A DNA stretch of 64,000 nt from Oceanobacillus manasiensis (GTDB lineage: Bacteria; Bacillota; Bacilli; Bacillales; Amphibacillaceae): NCBI RefSeq assembly GCF_000724085.1, contig NZ_CCDL010000001.1:186001-250000 (forward strand). Reading direction: 5' to 3'. Every line of letters begins with the position of its first letter. The first letter of the stretch is position 1. The notes below the pieces were generated by a model. It was not told the origin of the DNA and did not search any database. It worked only from the letters and a program-made list of their open reading frames with translations. The position numbers and the translations under genes were made by a program. Below are positions 1-8,238 of this stretch, one piece after another.

Positions 1-50
1 CTTCCATATTTTCACTCGTATATTATTCCCTTTTTCTAGAATGATATAAA

Positions 51-96
51 ATGAAACTTCAATTGGTGTTAACCAAATGTTAGTTGAACGTATCGG
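51..96 (+). repeat. Partial unit of hairpin repeat family A
   Basis: A short unit reading ATGAAACTTCAAT, a stem TTGGT-gtta-ACCAA, then TTAGTTGAACG and TATCGG. The same flanks surround a quite different stem in the full copy just downstream at 103-260. The flanks are kept while both sides of the stem change together, which suggests the structure is what is conserved. No coding capacity is seen. Confidence 0.6.
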
Positions 97-102
97 ACTT
101 TT

Positions 103-260
103 ATAAAGTGAAACTTCAATCAGTGGGGGTTTTCATTCTTTCCCCACTGATTGTTAGTTGAACGAATCGGGGTGTTAGCGTCCGTTTACTCCCACTAAAA
201 ACTAACTGTTTCTATTCATGTTTTGAGTGGGAGTATTACGGACGGTTGCTCCGGGAGAAA
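103..260 (+). repeat. Hairpin repeat family A, copy 1
   Basis: About 158 nt of non-coding sequence almost repeated at 57936-58085. It contains a first hairpin (ATCAGTGGGG... / ...CCCCACTGAT, 117-152) and a second long hairpin (TCCGT-tt-ACTCCCACT / AGTGGGAGT-att-ACGGA, about 181-243), joined by the conserved string GAACGAATCGGGGTGTTAGC. It ends about 45 nt before the next start codon, and the second copy also lies directly in front of a gene in the same orientation. It could be a mobile REP/MITE-like element or a structured leader; the sequence does not decide. Confidence 0.7.
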
Positions 261-304
261 TAAGCCAAGTTAGAGAGATTACCAATTGAGATGGAGGGAA
301 TTAT

Positions 305-673
305 ATGGAATCACATGAAGAGGAAATAGTGAATTACTTTGATCAATCTATCCTGGAATTTAAAGAGGGAACAAGTCGCTTTGAGGAAAAATTCCCTAAA
401 ATGACGAAAGGGTATTTCGAATTCACAGAAGCATGCTTTGAAAAAGGAGCTATAGCAAAAAAAGAGAAGCAGTTAATTGCGCTCGGCATCAGCATTTACG
501 CACAGGATGAATACTGCATAATGTACCATACAAAAGGATGCGTGGAACATGGCGTCTCAGAGGAAGAATTTATGGAGGCAGTAGGGGTAAGTGCAGCATT
601 AGGTGGCGGAGCTGCATTTGCACAGGGTGTTACATTAGCAATGGACACGTTTGATTATTTCACCCAAAAGTAG
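305..673 (+). CDS. Carboxymuconolactone decarboxylase (AhpD-like) family protein
   Basis: A 122-residue all-helical CMD-fold protein. Members decarboxylate or act as AhpD-like redox partners of peroxidases. The family signature is visible as E69-Y-C71-x3-H75 followed by the Gly/Ala-rich helix at 94-108. The second cysteine of the AhpD CxxC pair is replaced (C71-I-M-Y74), so a disulfide-exchanging AhpD function is doubtful, although C79 lies nearby. The ATG at 305 follows GGAGGG at 7 nt spacing. The gene is monocistronic and ends in a strong hairpin at 677-713. Its substrate cannot be told from context. Confidence 0.8.
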   Translation: MESHEEEIVNYFDQSILEFKEGTSRFEEKFPKMTKGYFEFTEACFEKGAIAKKEKQLIALGISIYAQDEYCIMYHTKGCVEHGVSEEEFMEAVGVSAALGGGAAFAQGVTLAMDTFDYFTQK

Positions 674-676
674 AGA

Positions 677-718
677 AGAGCTGTCAAAAGGTGGAACGAC
701 CTTTGGCAGCTCTATTTA
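677..718. terminator. Bidirectional terminator between convergent genes
   Basis: AGAGCTGTCAAAAGGT pairs with ACCTTTGGCAGCTCT around a 6-nt loop and lies between the stop codons of the CMD gene (plus) and the GGDEF gene (minus). The U-tract is short on either strand. Confidence 0.75.
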
Positions 719-2196
719 GCGTATGTTCTATTGGCATTATACACACAATATTGGTTTTTCCCCTTCTCTTTGGAAGCGTATAATGCTATATCCGCTTTTT
801 TATATAATGTTTCAATGTCGATTCCATCATGTGGCGTCATACTTATGCCCATACTAGCAGTCAGAGAAATACCGCTTTCACTTTTCACGGATTGAAATAA
901 ATTGGTTATTGATCGTAGCAGCTTTTCCGCAACGTTGCTAGCCTCTTCCACATTGGTATTAGGCAAAACAATGATAAATTCATCGCCTCCCATGCGAACA
1001 GCAGTGTCTCCCTTACGACAATTCCGCTCTATACAAGCCGCTAGCTCAATTAATAGCTCATCCCCTTTGTCATGCCCCAAAACGTCATTCACTTTTTTAA
1101 AATGATCTAAATCTATCATGATCAAGGCAGTTTCCTGCTGATCCTTTATTTTTCTCTCCATAATTTCTTCAAAAGCAGTGCGATTTTTCAACCCAGTCAA
1201 CTGATCGTGAAAAGCCATATACATTGGCCTTGCCACCCATTTAGAAATAAGTATAGCAAGAATAATGGTCACCACAAATACGATCGCTAGCTGCCAAAGG
1301 AAGATTGTTCGTGTCCTATCCAATATTGCACCTAATCCATCATGATTATAGCTAATCTCGACTACCCGATTAGTGGAAATACCCTGTGTATTATCTGCGG
1401 AATAATAAAGGTACCGGTACAGTGCTGGATTTCCGTCCACTTCTTCAGCCTCTGCGGAACTTTTCGAACGAATGGATCGATTAAATGCATCCTGTCTCTC
1501 ATCTGTAAGGTAATTTTCCTCTGTAGGCTCCCCTAGTTTAAAACCATCTACATTTAATATATTGATTTCGTTAATCAACTCATACTTATTCTCTAATTCC
1601 TTTATTACATTAAGAAAATTAAACTCATTAAATATACGTTTATCAGCTAAGGAATAACCCAATTCAATGATATACTTCTTGTCTGGTGTCGGCATATAAC
1701 TGAACTTTTTAATTTCCCCTGTTTTTTGTTGAACGTCCAACCCATCCACAGTAAATTCGCCAGCCTGTCTTCGCTCGTCTAATAAACTAGAAAAATCACT
1801 ACAGCATTCAGCGAAGTCTAGCCCTTGATCTTCTGTAAAACTAGTATGTATGATGACATTTTGATCGTTGATAATGTAGACATCCATTCCTATTTCTTCT
1901 TTTATGTTAGCAAAATTCCAATTCTCGAAAGAAGGATCAGAATTATAGCGTTCCATCAACTCTTCTGTTCGTTCTTTCATTTCCTCTGTCGTATCCTGAT
2001 CAAAAATGGTATACGCTTTATCTATAGTACTTAGAGAATCGACCACAATATTCTCTGTCTGTTGAATTTGCACCTGGTTATTGGCGATTGCTTCTTCCCT
2101 CAGCTTTATGTAATCGATAATTGCAATACTGAAGGAAATAATCAGCGCAAAGGTAATCATGGTTACAAATAGTTTTAATCGGAATCTCGCTCTCAC
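712..2196 (-). CDS. Membrane-anchored diguanylate cyclase (GGDEF)
   Basis: A 494-residue protein predicted to make cyclic di-GMP from two GTP. An N-terminal membrane helix (about 8-28) and a second one (about 303-325) enclose a roughly 270-residue extracytoplasmic sensor region, probably Cache-like. A C-terminal GGDEF domain follows. The catalytic GGDEF is intact at 403-407, and the inhibitory I-site RxxD (R394-D397) is present five residues before it, so an active, product-inhibited cyclase is expected. No EAL or HD-GYP domain is fused. Translation probably starts at GTG 2196 (AGAGG upstream). The promoter at 2218-2246 is close to the gene. The sensed ligand is unknown. Confidence 0.9.
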   Translation of the reverse strand: MRARFRLKLFVTMITFALIISFSIAIIDYIKLREEAIANNQVQIQQTENIVVDSLSTIDKAYTIFDQDTTEEMKERTEELMERYNSDPSFENWNFANIKEEIGMDVYIINDQNVIIHTSFTEDQGLDFAECCSDFSSLLDERRQAGEFTVDGLDVQQKTGEIKKFSYMPTPDKKYIIELGYSLADKRIFNEFNFLNVIKELENKYELINEINILNVDGFKLGEPTEENYLTDERQDAFNRSIRSKSSAEAEEVDGNPALYRYLYYSADNTQGISTNRVVEISYNHDGLGAILDRTRTIFLWQLAIVFVVTIILAILISKWVARPMYMAFHDQLTGLKNRTAFEEIMERKIKDQQETALIMIDLDHFKKVNDVLGHDKGDELLIELAACIERNCRKGDTAVRMGGDEFIIVLPNTNVEEASNVAEKLLRSITNLFQSVKSESGISLTASMGISMTPHDGIDIETLYKKADIALYASKEKGKNQYCVYNANRTYAK

Positions 2197-2217
2197 GCCT
2201 CCACCTCTCTCATGAAA

Positions 2218-2246
2218 ATATTATGCTAATTTTACTAAAAATTCAA
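2218..2246 (-). promoter_or_regulatory. Predicted sigma-A promoter of the GGDEF gene
   Basis: On the minus strand TTGAAT (2246-2241), a 17-nt spacer and TAATAT (2223-2218). The spacing is ideal and the site lies just upstream of the GTG start. Confidence 0.55.
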
Positions 2247-2394
2247 CTATGCATAGGAAATAGTACCCAATAACTTTACATGCTAATCCTTTTTCTTCCA
2301 TAATTATCATTTAACACCTTTAAACTTATAAACGTAACTCTCGTTATGGGGATCCTTGTGGCCTTTCTCCCTGTGGTTTTCCTATAGAAAATCT

Positions 2395-2437
2395 ATTAAA
2401 AAACCCTAAACTGTCTCATAACGAGCAATTCAGGGTT
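2395..2437 (-). terminator. Terminator of the lysine-riboswitch operon
   Basis: On the minus strand AACCCTGAA pairs with TTTAGGGTT and is followed by a T run (plus-strand A run 2395-2403). It closes the M20/transporter unit. Confidence 0.75.
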
Positions 2438-2449
2438 CTTTCCTTTTAT

Positions 2450-3622
2450 TTAATTCCCATTGCGAAACACAAGCCTAATAAACATCCTCCCAATATCTAG
2501 CATTGCACGTTCATCTATATCAAATTTCGGGTGATGGTGTGGGTAAACAGCATTAAGCTCGGGATTTCCTCCCCCTACTGTGAAATAAACACCAGGGATT
2601 TCTTTCTGATAGAAGGAAAAATCTTCACTTCCCATCATAGGTGTATGGTGAATAGGATTAGAATCGTCAAATGTTTCTACCGCGATTGCTTCTACTTTTT
2701 CTGCTAAATCTGGGTCATTCCATATAGAAGGGCAGTCTTTCACATACTCAAATTCAAAGGTAGTTCCTGCTCCTTCACATGTTGATTTTGTCATTTGTTT
2801 CATAGCCTGTTCAATAATAGACCGAGCCTCTTCATCATAAGTTCTTACAGTTCCTTTTATTACTGCAGTATCCGGGATAACATTTGTTGCTTCCCCACTT
2901 ACAAAAGAACCTACTGTTAGAGCCGCAGCCTGCTGCGGATTAACCCGTCTGCTAACAATTTGTTGTAGGTTTACGACAAGCTGACTCCCGGTAACAAGTG
3001 GATCTATTGCTAAATGGGGCTCAGACCCATGCCCCCCTTTTCCATGAATCACAATCTTAAAATCATCTTGCGCAGAAGAAGCAAATCCCTCTTTTACGTT
3101 AAATGTTCCAAGTGGGTCTGTTGACATTACATGTGCGCCATAAATTACATCAACACCATCTAGGCAGCCATCTTCTATCATAGGTTTAGCTCCCCCAGGG
3201 GTCGCCTCCTCAGCAAACTGGTGAATAAATACGACATTTCCTGGAATTTCTTCCCTCACCGTACTTAATACGTTTGCCACACCTAACAGTGCTGCAGTAT
3301 GGAGATCGTGCCCACACGCATGCATAGCACCAGGTACTGTAGATTTGTATGTAACATCCTTTTCATCCTGAATTGGAAGGGCATCAAAGTCTGCACGTAG
3401 CGCAATGGTCTTGCCAGGTTTTCCGCCTTTTAGTGTCCCAACTACTCCTCTTCCGCCGACCTCTGTTCTTACGTCAATATCTAACGCGCTTAAATAAGCG
3501 GCTATCTTTTTTGGTGTATTTACTTCTTGGTGTGAAATTTCGGGATGCATGTGAAGATCCCTTCTAAATGCTACTAATTCTGGATATAATTCGTGCAGTA
3601 TACGTTCAAGATTCTCGATCAT
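2450..3622 (-). CDS. M20 family amidohydrolase (N-acyl-amino-acid hydrolase type)
   Basis: A 390-residue metal-dependent hydrolase of the M20 peptidase/aminoacylase family, which removes acyl groups from N-acyl amino acids or related amides. Visible metal-site motifs are RADFDALPIQ (76-85), HACGHDLH (101-108), the catalytic acid pair E138-E139, H164, and a late GSEDFSFY. An ATG at 3622 follows GGAGG at 7 nt. The gene lies 72 nt behind the YfcC-type transporter, separated by a hairpin (3655-3676) without a clear U-tract. Both genes are thus probably one transcript controlled by the lysine riboswitch upstream. From that context a role in releasing lysine or diaminopimelate from an acylated or peptide form is likely; this is inference. 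Confidence 0.85.
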   Translation of the reverse strand: MIENLERILHELYPELVAFRRDLHMHPEISHQEVNTPKKIAAYLSALDIDVRTEVGGRGVVGTLKGGKPGKTIALRADFDALPIQDEKDVTYKSTVPGAMHACGHDLHTAALLGVANVLSTVREEIPGNVVFIHQFAEEATPGGAKPMIEDGCLDGVDVIYGAHVMSTDPLGTFNVKEGFASSAQDDFKIVIHGKGGHGSEPHLAIDPLVTGSQLVVNLQQIVSRRVNPQQAAALTVGSFVSGEATNVIPDTAVIKGTVRTYDEEARSIIEQAMKQMTKSTCEGAGTTFEFEYVKDCPSIWNDPDLAEKVEAIAVETFDDSNPIHHTPMMGSEDFSFYQKEIPGVYFTVGGGNPELNAVYPHHHPKFDIDERAMLDIGRMFIRLVFRNGN

Positions 3623-3694
3623 TTAATAACCTCCATGTTCCTAGAAATAGTTAAGGGCTCCCACAGATGGAAGCCCACTCTTTTTAGACGCCTC

Positions 3695-5098
3695 TTACCA
3701 GATAAATAGATGTGCAATGGTTACAAATATAGCTCCTAGTGCATATTGAATGAGGATTAATGGCCAAATCCATTTAATCCATTTCACATAGGAAATGCGT
3801 GCAATGGCCAAAGCTGCCATTAACACTCCAGCTGTTGGGGCAAAAATGTTGGAAATCCCATCACCAAACTGGAATGCCAGTACAGCCGTTTGACGATCCA
3901 CCCCAAGCAAATCTCCAAGAGGTGTCATAATAGGCATGCTCAATGCGGCCTGGCCGCTACCTGAGGGAACGATAAAATTCAATACACTTTGTGTGAAATA
4001 CATTCCTATGGCAGATAAGCTTGATGGTAATCCAGACACAACATTGGAAACAGCATAAAGGATCGTATCAATTGTATTTGTATCCTGCAAGACAACTAAT
4101 ATAGCATAGGCAAACCCAACAACCAATGCCCCTAGCACTAACTCCTCGCAGCCCTTTACAAAGGATTCTGCAATTTTGTTGACCTTCATCCTTGCTACGA
4201 TTCCAATTAATACACCCATAAGTAGGAATAAACCTGCTATTTCCGTAATGTACCAGTGCTGTAACGTTACACCAAGCGCCAGCCCTACAAGGGTTATGAT
4301 CAAGATAGCTAAAATAGCTATCTGCCTTTTAGATAGTGTTGGCTGGTCAAGCGTGTTCGTTTGCTTTTCGCGTTTTCGATCTTCTTCATAAACAATACTT
4401 TTCATTGGGTCGTTTTTAACCTTACGGGCATAAACCATTACATATGTAATATTTACTCCAAGATACACAAGCCAAAAAATAAATCTGACTCCCATGCCAG
4501 AGAATGTCGGTAATTCTGCAATCCCTTGAGCAACTCCGACGGTAAATGGATTCATAAACGCAGCAGTAAACCCAGAGTAAACTCCTACAAGGATAACAGC
4601 AGTACCTACCATCGAATCAAATCCCATCATGAGAGCAACGGGAACCATGATTAGTATAAACGGAATGGCTTCTTCCGCCATGCCAAATGTAGCACCACCA
4701 ACAGAGAAGAATAGCATAACAACAGGTATGATCCATAGCTCCTTACCTGCCATTTTTCTAGATAATGAGCCAAATGCACTCTCTAGCGTATTGGTTGCAC
4801 GTAAGATACCAAAAGCTCCGCCAACAAGAAAGATGAAAAAGATGATCTCTGAGGCTTGCACCATTCCTGTATGAATACTTTGGAAGATTTCTAGAAATCC
4901 AATAGGACTTGCTTCGGCACTATTATACGTTCCATCAACGACAACCGTTCTGCCATCTGCATTGGTTTCTCTCTCGAATTCTCCAGCAGGAATGAAATAC
5001 GTAATTACCGATACAAGCACAACAAAACCAAATAAAATAATAAATACATGGGGAAATTGAAACTTTTTTTTCTCAGAAGTTGTTAATTCGTTGGACAT
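3695..5098 (-). CDS. YfcC family transporter, predicted lysine-related permease
   Basis: A 467-residue membrane protein with about 12 hydrophobic segments and the YfcC/DcuC-superfamily pattern: an N-terminal helix with FPHVFIILF and YFIPAGEFER, then GGATFGMAEEAIPF, later VPSGSGQAALSMPIMTPLGDLLG. Such carriers are annotated loosely as C4-dicarboxylate or basic amino acid transporters. The substrate hint comes from the 5' leader, where an L-box riboswitch and an intrinsic terminator stand between the promoter and this start codon. A lysine (or lysine-containing/precursor) importer is therefore the best guess. The ATG at 5098 is preceded by AAGGGAG. Confidence 0.85.
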   Translation of the reverse strand: MSNELTTSEKKKFQFPHVFIILFGFVVLVSVITYFIPAGEFERETNADGRTVVVDGTYNSAEASPIGFLEIFQSIHTGMVQASEIIFFIFLVGGAFGILRATNTLESAFGSLSRKMAGKELWIIPVVMLFFSVGGATFGMAEEAIPFILIMVPVALMMGFDSMVGTAVILVGVYSGFTAAFMNPFTVGVAQGIAELPTFSGMGVRFIFWLVYLGVNITYVMVYARKVKNDPMKSIVYEEDRKREKQTNTLDQPTLSKRQIAILAILIITLVGLALGVTLQHWYITEIAGLFLLMGVLIGIVARMKVNKIAESFVKGCEELVLGALVVGFAYAILVVLQDTNTIDTILYAVSNVVSGLPSSLSAIGMYFTQSVLNFIVPSGSGQAALSMPIMTPLGDLLGVDRQTAVLAFQFGDGISNIFAPTAGVLMAALAIARISYVKWIKWIWPLILIQYALGAIFVTIAHLFIW

Positions 5099-5170
5099 TT
5101 TGTTAAAGCTCCCTTTTTTTATTCATTTCATTTATAGGGAGAGTGCAAGGAGATAAGTAAAAAAGTACAT

Positions 5171-5203
5171 AAAAAAACAATGATAGAAAATAACCTACCA
5201 TTG
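5171..5203 (-). terminator. Riboswitch-controlled terminator
   Basis: On the minus strand CAATGGTAG pairs with CTATCATTG and is followed by seven T residues (plus-strand A run 5171-5177). It lies between the L-box aptamer and the transporter start, which fits lysine-induced transcription termination. Confidence 0.85.
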
Positions 5204-5236
5204 CCACTACAATTAATATACGTTATCCTCCATTTC

Positions 5237-5415
5237 GATCAGTAGTTCTCCATGCACAATCCTTTAGCATGACAGTATGTTCCCTATTCAAAAACATACC
5301 AGCAATAATAAGCTTGACTCTTATTACGCTTCGGCCAACAACCCTTTCATCAATACTCAACGGTGTCATACTCCTATTGATTACTCATGTTGCTCGCGCC
5401 TCTACCTCACCGATC
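5237..5415 (-). promoter_or_regulatory. Lysine riboswitch (L-box)
   Basis: Read on the minus strand, the leader shows the L-box consensus blocks in order: P1 GATCGGT, GAGGTAGAGGCGCGA, GAGTAA, GAAAGGGTTGTTGGCCGAAGC, a TGG, then ACATACTGTCA, and the P1 partner ACTGATC. P1 pairs over 7 bp (5415-5409 with 5243-5237). A terminator follows at 5203-5171 and a promoter precedes at 5472-5444. Lysine binding would stabilise the aptamer and allow the terminator to form, shutting off the transporter and the M20 hydrolase. Confidence 0.9.
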
Positions 5416-5443
5416 TGATAAGGTCATCTATGAAATTAATTAA

Positions 5444-5472
5444 ATATTACTAGATTTCAATTGATTTTACAA
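5444..5472 (-). promoter_or_regulatory. Promoter of the lysine-riboswitch operon
   Basis: TTGTAA (5472-5467), 17 nt, TAATAT (5449-5444) on the minus strand, about 30 nt before the aptamer. Confidence 0.6.
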
Positions 5473-5550
5473 GTGAGAATCTTTTTACTTTGGAAGTAAA
5501 AGAGATTGATATACCATGAAGGTGAACAGATACAGCAAGGAGTGAGTATC

Positions 5551-6408
5551 ATGCAAAATCTCATACGTAGACTTACTAAAGAAGACTTTCATCACGCCGA
5601 AGCAATGGACACAGGAATAGAAGATGACTATGTTCTTCGTATATTTAATAGATTAATAGATGGGAGCAACACGCTATTCGGATTATTTAATCAGGATCAG
5701 TTAGTTAGCATTGCTGGTTACTCGATATATGCAGGTCATTATGCGATGCTTGGGCGGTTGCGAAGTGATGTGCGTTACAGAGGAAGAGATTTTTCTACAA
5801 TCTTGATGAAGCATTTGATTTCAGAAGTTTTTAAAGATCAAGAAATAAAATGGATTGGTGCCAATACACAAGAAGACAACATTGCAGGAAGAAGGGTTCT
5901 TGAGAAAGCCGGTCTTCATCCACATATTACAATTCACGGGGCAACCACAAAAAATCTTTCTAGGCTTGAATCTGGAGCACAGCCATGGAATAAAGTACAT
6001 AAGCTTGAAAGAAAAAGAGAGTTAATCGAAATGGGGTACCTCAAGGGCCCTTCGATATTCCCCTATCAATGTTACTATCCCTTCCCGGCATCATGGGAGC
6101 TATTTACAGATGAAAACTTGCTTGAGTGGTCCTTCTATGAAAATGAAATGCAAGATCGCTTCCTTATTACAAAGGAAGATCAAAAGAAATGGCACTATCT
6201 CCATGTTATTTACCCATGGGAAGATTTACACCAGCAGGAAGGCTTGTGGGAGACCATTACCCATGGATATAAACAATTAACTAAGAAGACAGGCGAAGAC
6301 ACCTATGTTTGGATGGACTTAACAAAACAAGAAGTAGCCAACCTACCTAGCAATCATCCCTTTACCCTTCCCTCTCCATGGATATTGTTTGGTACACGTA
6401 TAACATAA
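5551..6408 (+). CDS. GNAT family N-acetyltransferase
   Basis: A 285-residue protein. The first half (about 5-135) has the GNAT fold, with the acetyl-CoA pyrophosphate loop in RSDVRYRGRDFSTILM and a following ENIAGRRVLEKAGL segment. The second half is a less recognisable C-terminal domain rich in Trp and Tyr. The ATG at 5551 is chosen because AAGGAG stands 8 nt before it; an in-frame ATG 45 nt upstream lacks a binding site. It stands alone, divergent from the riboswitch operon. The acceptor substrate is unknown. Confidence 0.8.
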   Translation: MQNLIRRLTKEDFHHAEAMDTGIEDDYVLRIFNRLIDGSNTLFGLFNQDQLVSIAGYSIYAGHYAMLGRLRSDVRYRGRDFSTILMKHLISEVFKDQEIKWIGANTQEDNIAGRRVLEKAGLHPHITIHGATTKNLSRLESGAQPWNKVHKLERKRELIEMGYLKGPSIFPYQCYYPFPASWELFTDENLLEWSFYENEMQDRFLITKEDQKKWHYLHVIYPWEDLHQQEGLWETITHGYKQLTKKTGEDTYVWMDLTKQEVANLPSNHPFTLPSPWILFGTRIT

Positions 6409-6560
6409 AAGCTAAGAATTTTTCTACTTAAATTGAACAACCTTAAGTCAAGGTCATGACCATCTGGAGGCGAAAGAAGTAACTAATTATTAGTGCTTAC
6501 GACTAGTCTTCAGATTTTCCCATTTTAAAAAACGCAAAGCTATGGGATAAATTTAAACCA

Positions 6561-6713
6561 TCACTTTTTCTTTTTTCGAAATAGGACAACACTTGTAATT
6601 CCTATTAATAACCCCACAGCTCCTCCACCTTCTAGATTCCCCAATAGCAAGCCGATGCCTGATCCTAGTAACAAACATGTGATAAATGTTAAACCTACAC
6701 TCGCTTCACTCAC
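6561..6713 (-). CDS. Small two-helix membrane protein (50 residues)
   Basis: A short gene starting at GTG 6713, with a GGAGGTG binding site 6 nt upstream and ending in TGA. The product has two hydrophobic segments (about 6-25 and 31-46) joined by a GNLEGGG turn and ends in a basic FRKKKK tail, as expected for a small integral membrane protein with its C-terminus inside. It lies alone between an acetyltransferase gene and the threonine operon, on the opposite strand to both. No function can be assigned. Confidence 0.6.
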   Translation of the reverse strand: MSEASVGLTFITCLLLGSGIGLLLGNLEGGGAVGLLIGITSVVLFRKKKK

Positions 6714-6909
6714 TTCCTACACCTCCACTTTTTTCTCTGTAATGTAGTGTATTAACTAACCTTTTGTTTGGTTAATTCTAGGTCCACAGCACTAGAAAGT
6801 AATCAGTTTATGTAAGCGCTTTACAGTATATTCGGAAAATTCCTTATTGCTATACTTCTTTATCCATGTTTAAATATCTAGTAACCAAAAAAATCGAAGA
6901 GGTGATTGT

Positions 6910-8238
6910 GTGGGAGAGCAAGTTTCTGTCAGTCTACTTGGTTTAGGGGTAGTTGGCTCAGGTGTAGTAAAGCTCATAGAAGAACATCAAGAAGAACTAG
7001 CACATCGTTTAGGTTGTAACGTACATGTAAAAAGTATTTTAGTACGGGATATTGAAAAAGTGCGTAATGTATCGATTGAACAGACCCTTCTCACCACAGA
7101 TCCAAATGACATATTACAGGACCCGGAAGTTGACGTTATAGTGGAAGTTATGGGAGGGATCGAGGAATCCTTCCAGCATATTTTGGATGCATTCTCCGCT
7201 AAAAAACATGTGGTTACTGCAAATAAAGATCTTGTAGCTTTACATGGTCCAGAGCTACAACAAGCTGCCGATAAAAATCATTGTGACTTTTATTATGAGG
7301 CAAGTGTTGCCGGCGGAATCCCTATTTTGAGGGGAATTACGGATGGTCTTTCTTCCGATCGCATTCAACAAGTAATGGGGATTGTAAATGGTACGACAAA
7401 TTATATATTAACTAAAATGAATAATGAAGGTGTGTCATATGAAGACGCCTTAAAAGAAGCACAGAATCTCGGCTTCGCTGAGGCAGATCCAACCGCTGAC
7501 GTGGAAGGCCTAGATGCAGCAAGAAAAATGGCGATTCTTGGTCGACTAGCTTTTTCAACTGACATTGAATTATCAGAGGTAGAGGTGGCTGGGATTAAAA
7601 ATCTCGACCTTGAAGATTTGAAATACGGAGAACGATTAGGTTATACCATGAAGCTCATTGGCTTTGCGAGCTGTCAGGATGGTCAAGTGGAAGTAAATGT
7701 CCAACCTACCTTGCTATCTAAAAGCCATCCACTTGCTGATGTGAAGAATGAATACAATGCGGTTTACGTTTATGGCGAGGCAGTTGGCGAAACAATGTTT
7801 TACGGACCTGGTGCTGGTAGCTTACCTACTGCCACTGCTGTAGTATCCGATCTTGTCACCATTATCAAAAATATGAAACTGGGAGTGAGCGGTCACAGCA
7901 CCGTTAAACCACGGTTTAAAAAAGAGCTTAAGACAGCAGATAAACGACTTGGACAATATTATGTCCGTTTACAAGTAAAAGATGAAGTGGGTGCCTTTTC
8001 TACTATCTCTTCTCTTTTCAATTCGTTCCACATTAGTTTTAAGCGAATCTTACAGACCCCGGTTAAAAAGCATGAAGTTGCAGAGATCATTTTAGTAACA
8101 CACCAAACATCGTTAGAAACATTTAATAATTCGTTACAAGATTTAAAGAAATTAGATGTAGTTCTTGAAGTTAAGAGCTATTACAAAGTTGAAGGAGATG
8201 TTGAGCGTGAATTGGCAGGGGCTGCTAAAACAATATAA
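6910..8238 (+). CDS. hom: Homoserine dehydrogenase
   Basis: A 442-residue NAD(P)-dependent enzyme reducing aspartate semialdehyde to homoserine, the branch point to threonine and methionine. An N-terminal nucleotide-binding [10 protein letters not shown] (about 11-20), the conserved [10 protein letters not shown] and [11 protein letters not shown] motifs, and [12 protein letters not shown] in the catalytic domain are all present. A C-terminal ACT domain (about 355-430) should give threonine feedback control. Translation starts at GTG 6910 behind AGAGGTG. It is the first gene of hom-thrC-thrB and overlaps thrC by 32 nt. No T-box or terminator is visible in the 200-nt leader. Confidence 0.97.
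   Translation: MGEQVSVSLLGLGVVGSGVVKLIEEHQEELAHRLGCNVHVKSILVRDIEKVRNVSIEQTLLTTDPNDILQDPEVDVIVEVMGGIEESFQHILDAFSAKKHVVTANKDLVALHGPELQQAADKNHCDFYYEASVAGGIPILRGITDGLSSDRIQQVMGIVNGTTNYILTKMNNEGVSYEDALKEAQNLGFAEADPTADVEGLDAARKMAILGRLAFSTDIELSEVEVAGIKNLDLEDLKYGERLGYTMKLIGFASCQDGQVEVNVQPTLLSKSHPLADVKNEYNAVYVYGEAVGETMFYGPGAGSLPTATAVVSDLVTIIKNMKLGVSGHSTVKPRFKKELKTADKRLGQYYVRLQVKDEVGAFSTISSLFNSFHISFKRILQTPVKKHEVAEIILVTHQTSLETFNNSLQDLKKLDVVLEVKSYYKVEGDVERELAGAAKTI

Noticed and set aside
3655-3676. Intrinsic terminator between the transporter and M20 genes
   Set aside because: The hairpin is good, but the minus-strand sequence after it has no U-tract. It is more likely a processing or modulating hairpin inside one operon.
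6811-6825. TGTAAGCGCTTTACA upstream of hom as a CcpA cre site
   Set aside because: It is one base longer than the cre consensus between the TG and CA ends, so the half-sites are out of register. Threonine operons are also not typical targets. Not enough for a call.
6714-6909. T-box or threonine attenuator in the hom leader
   Set aside because: No GGTGG-type T-box sequence, no specifier-like loop and no terminator before hom were found.
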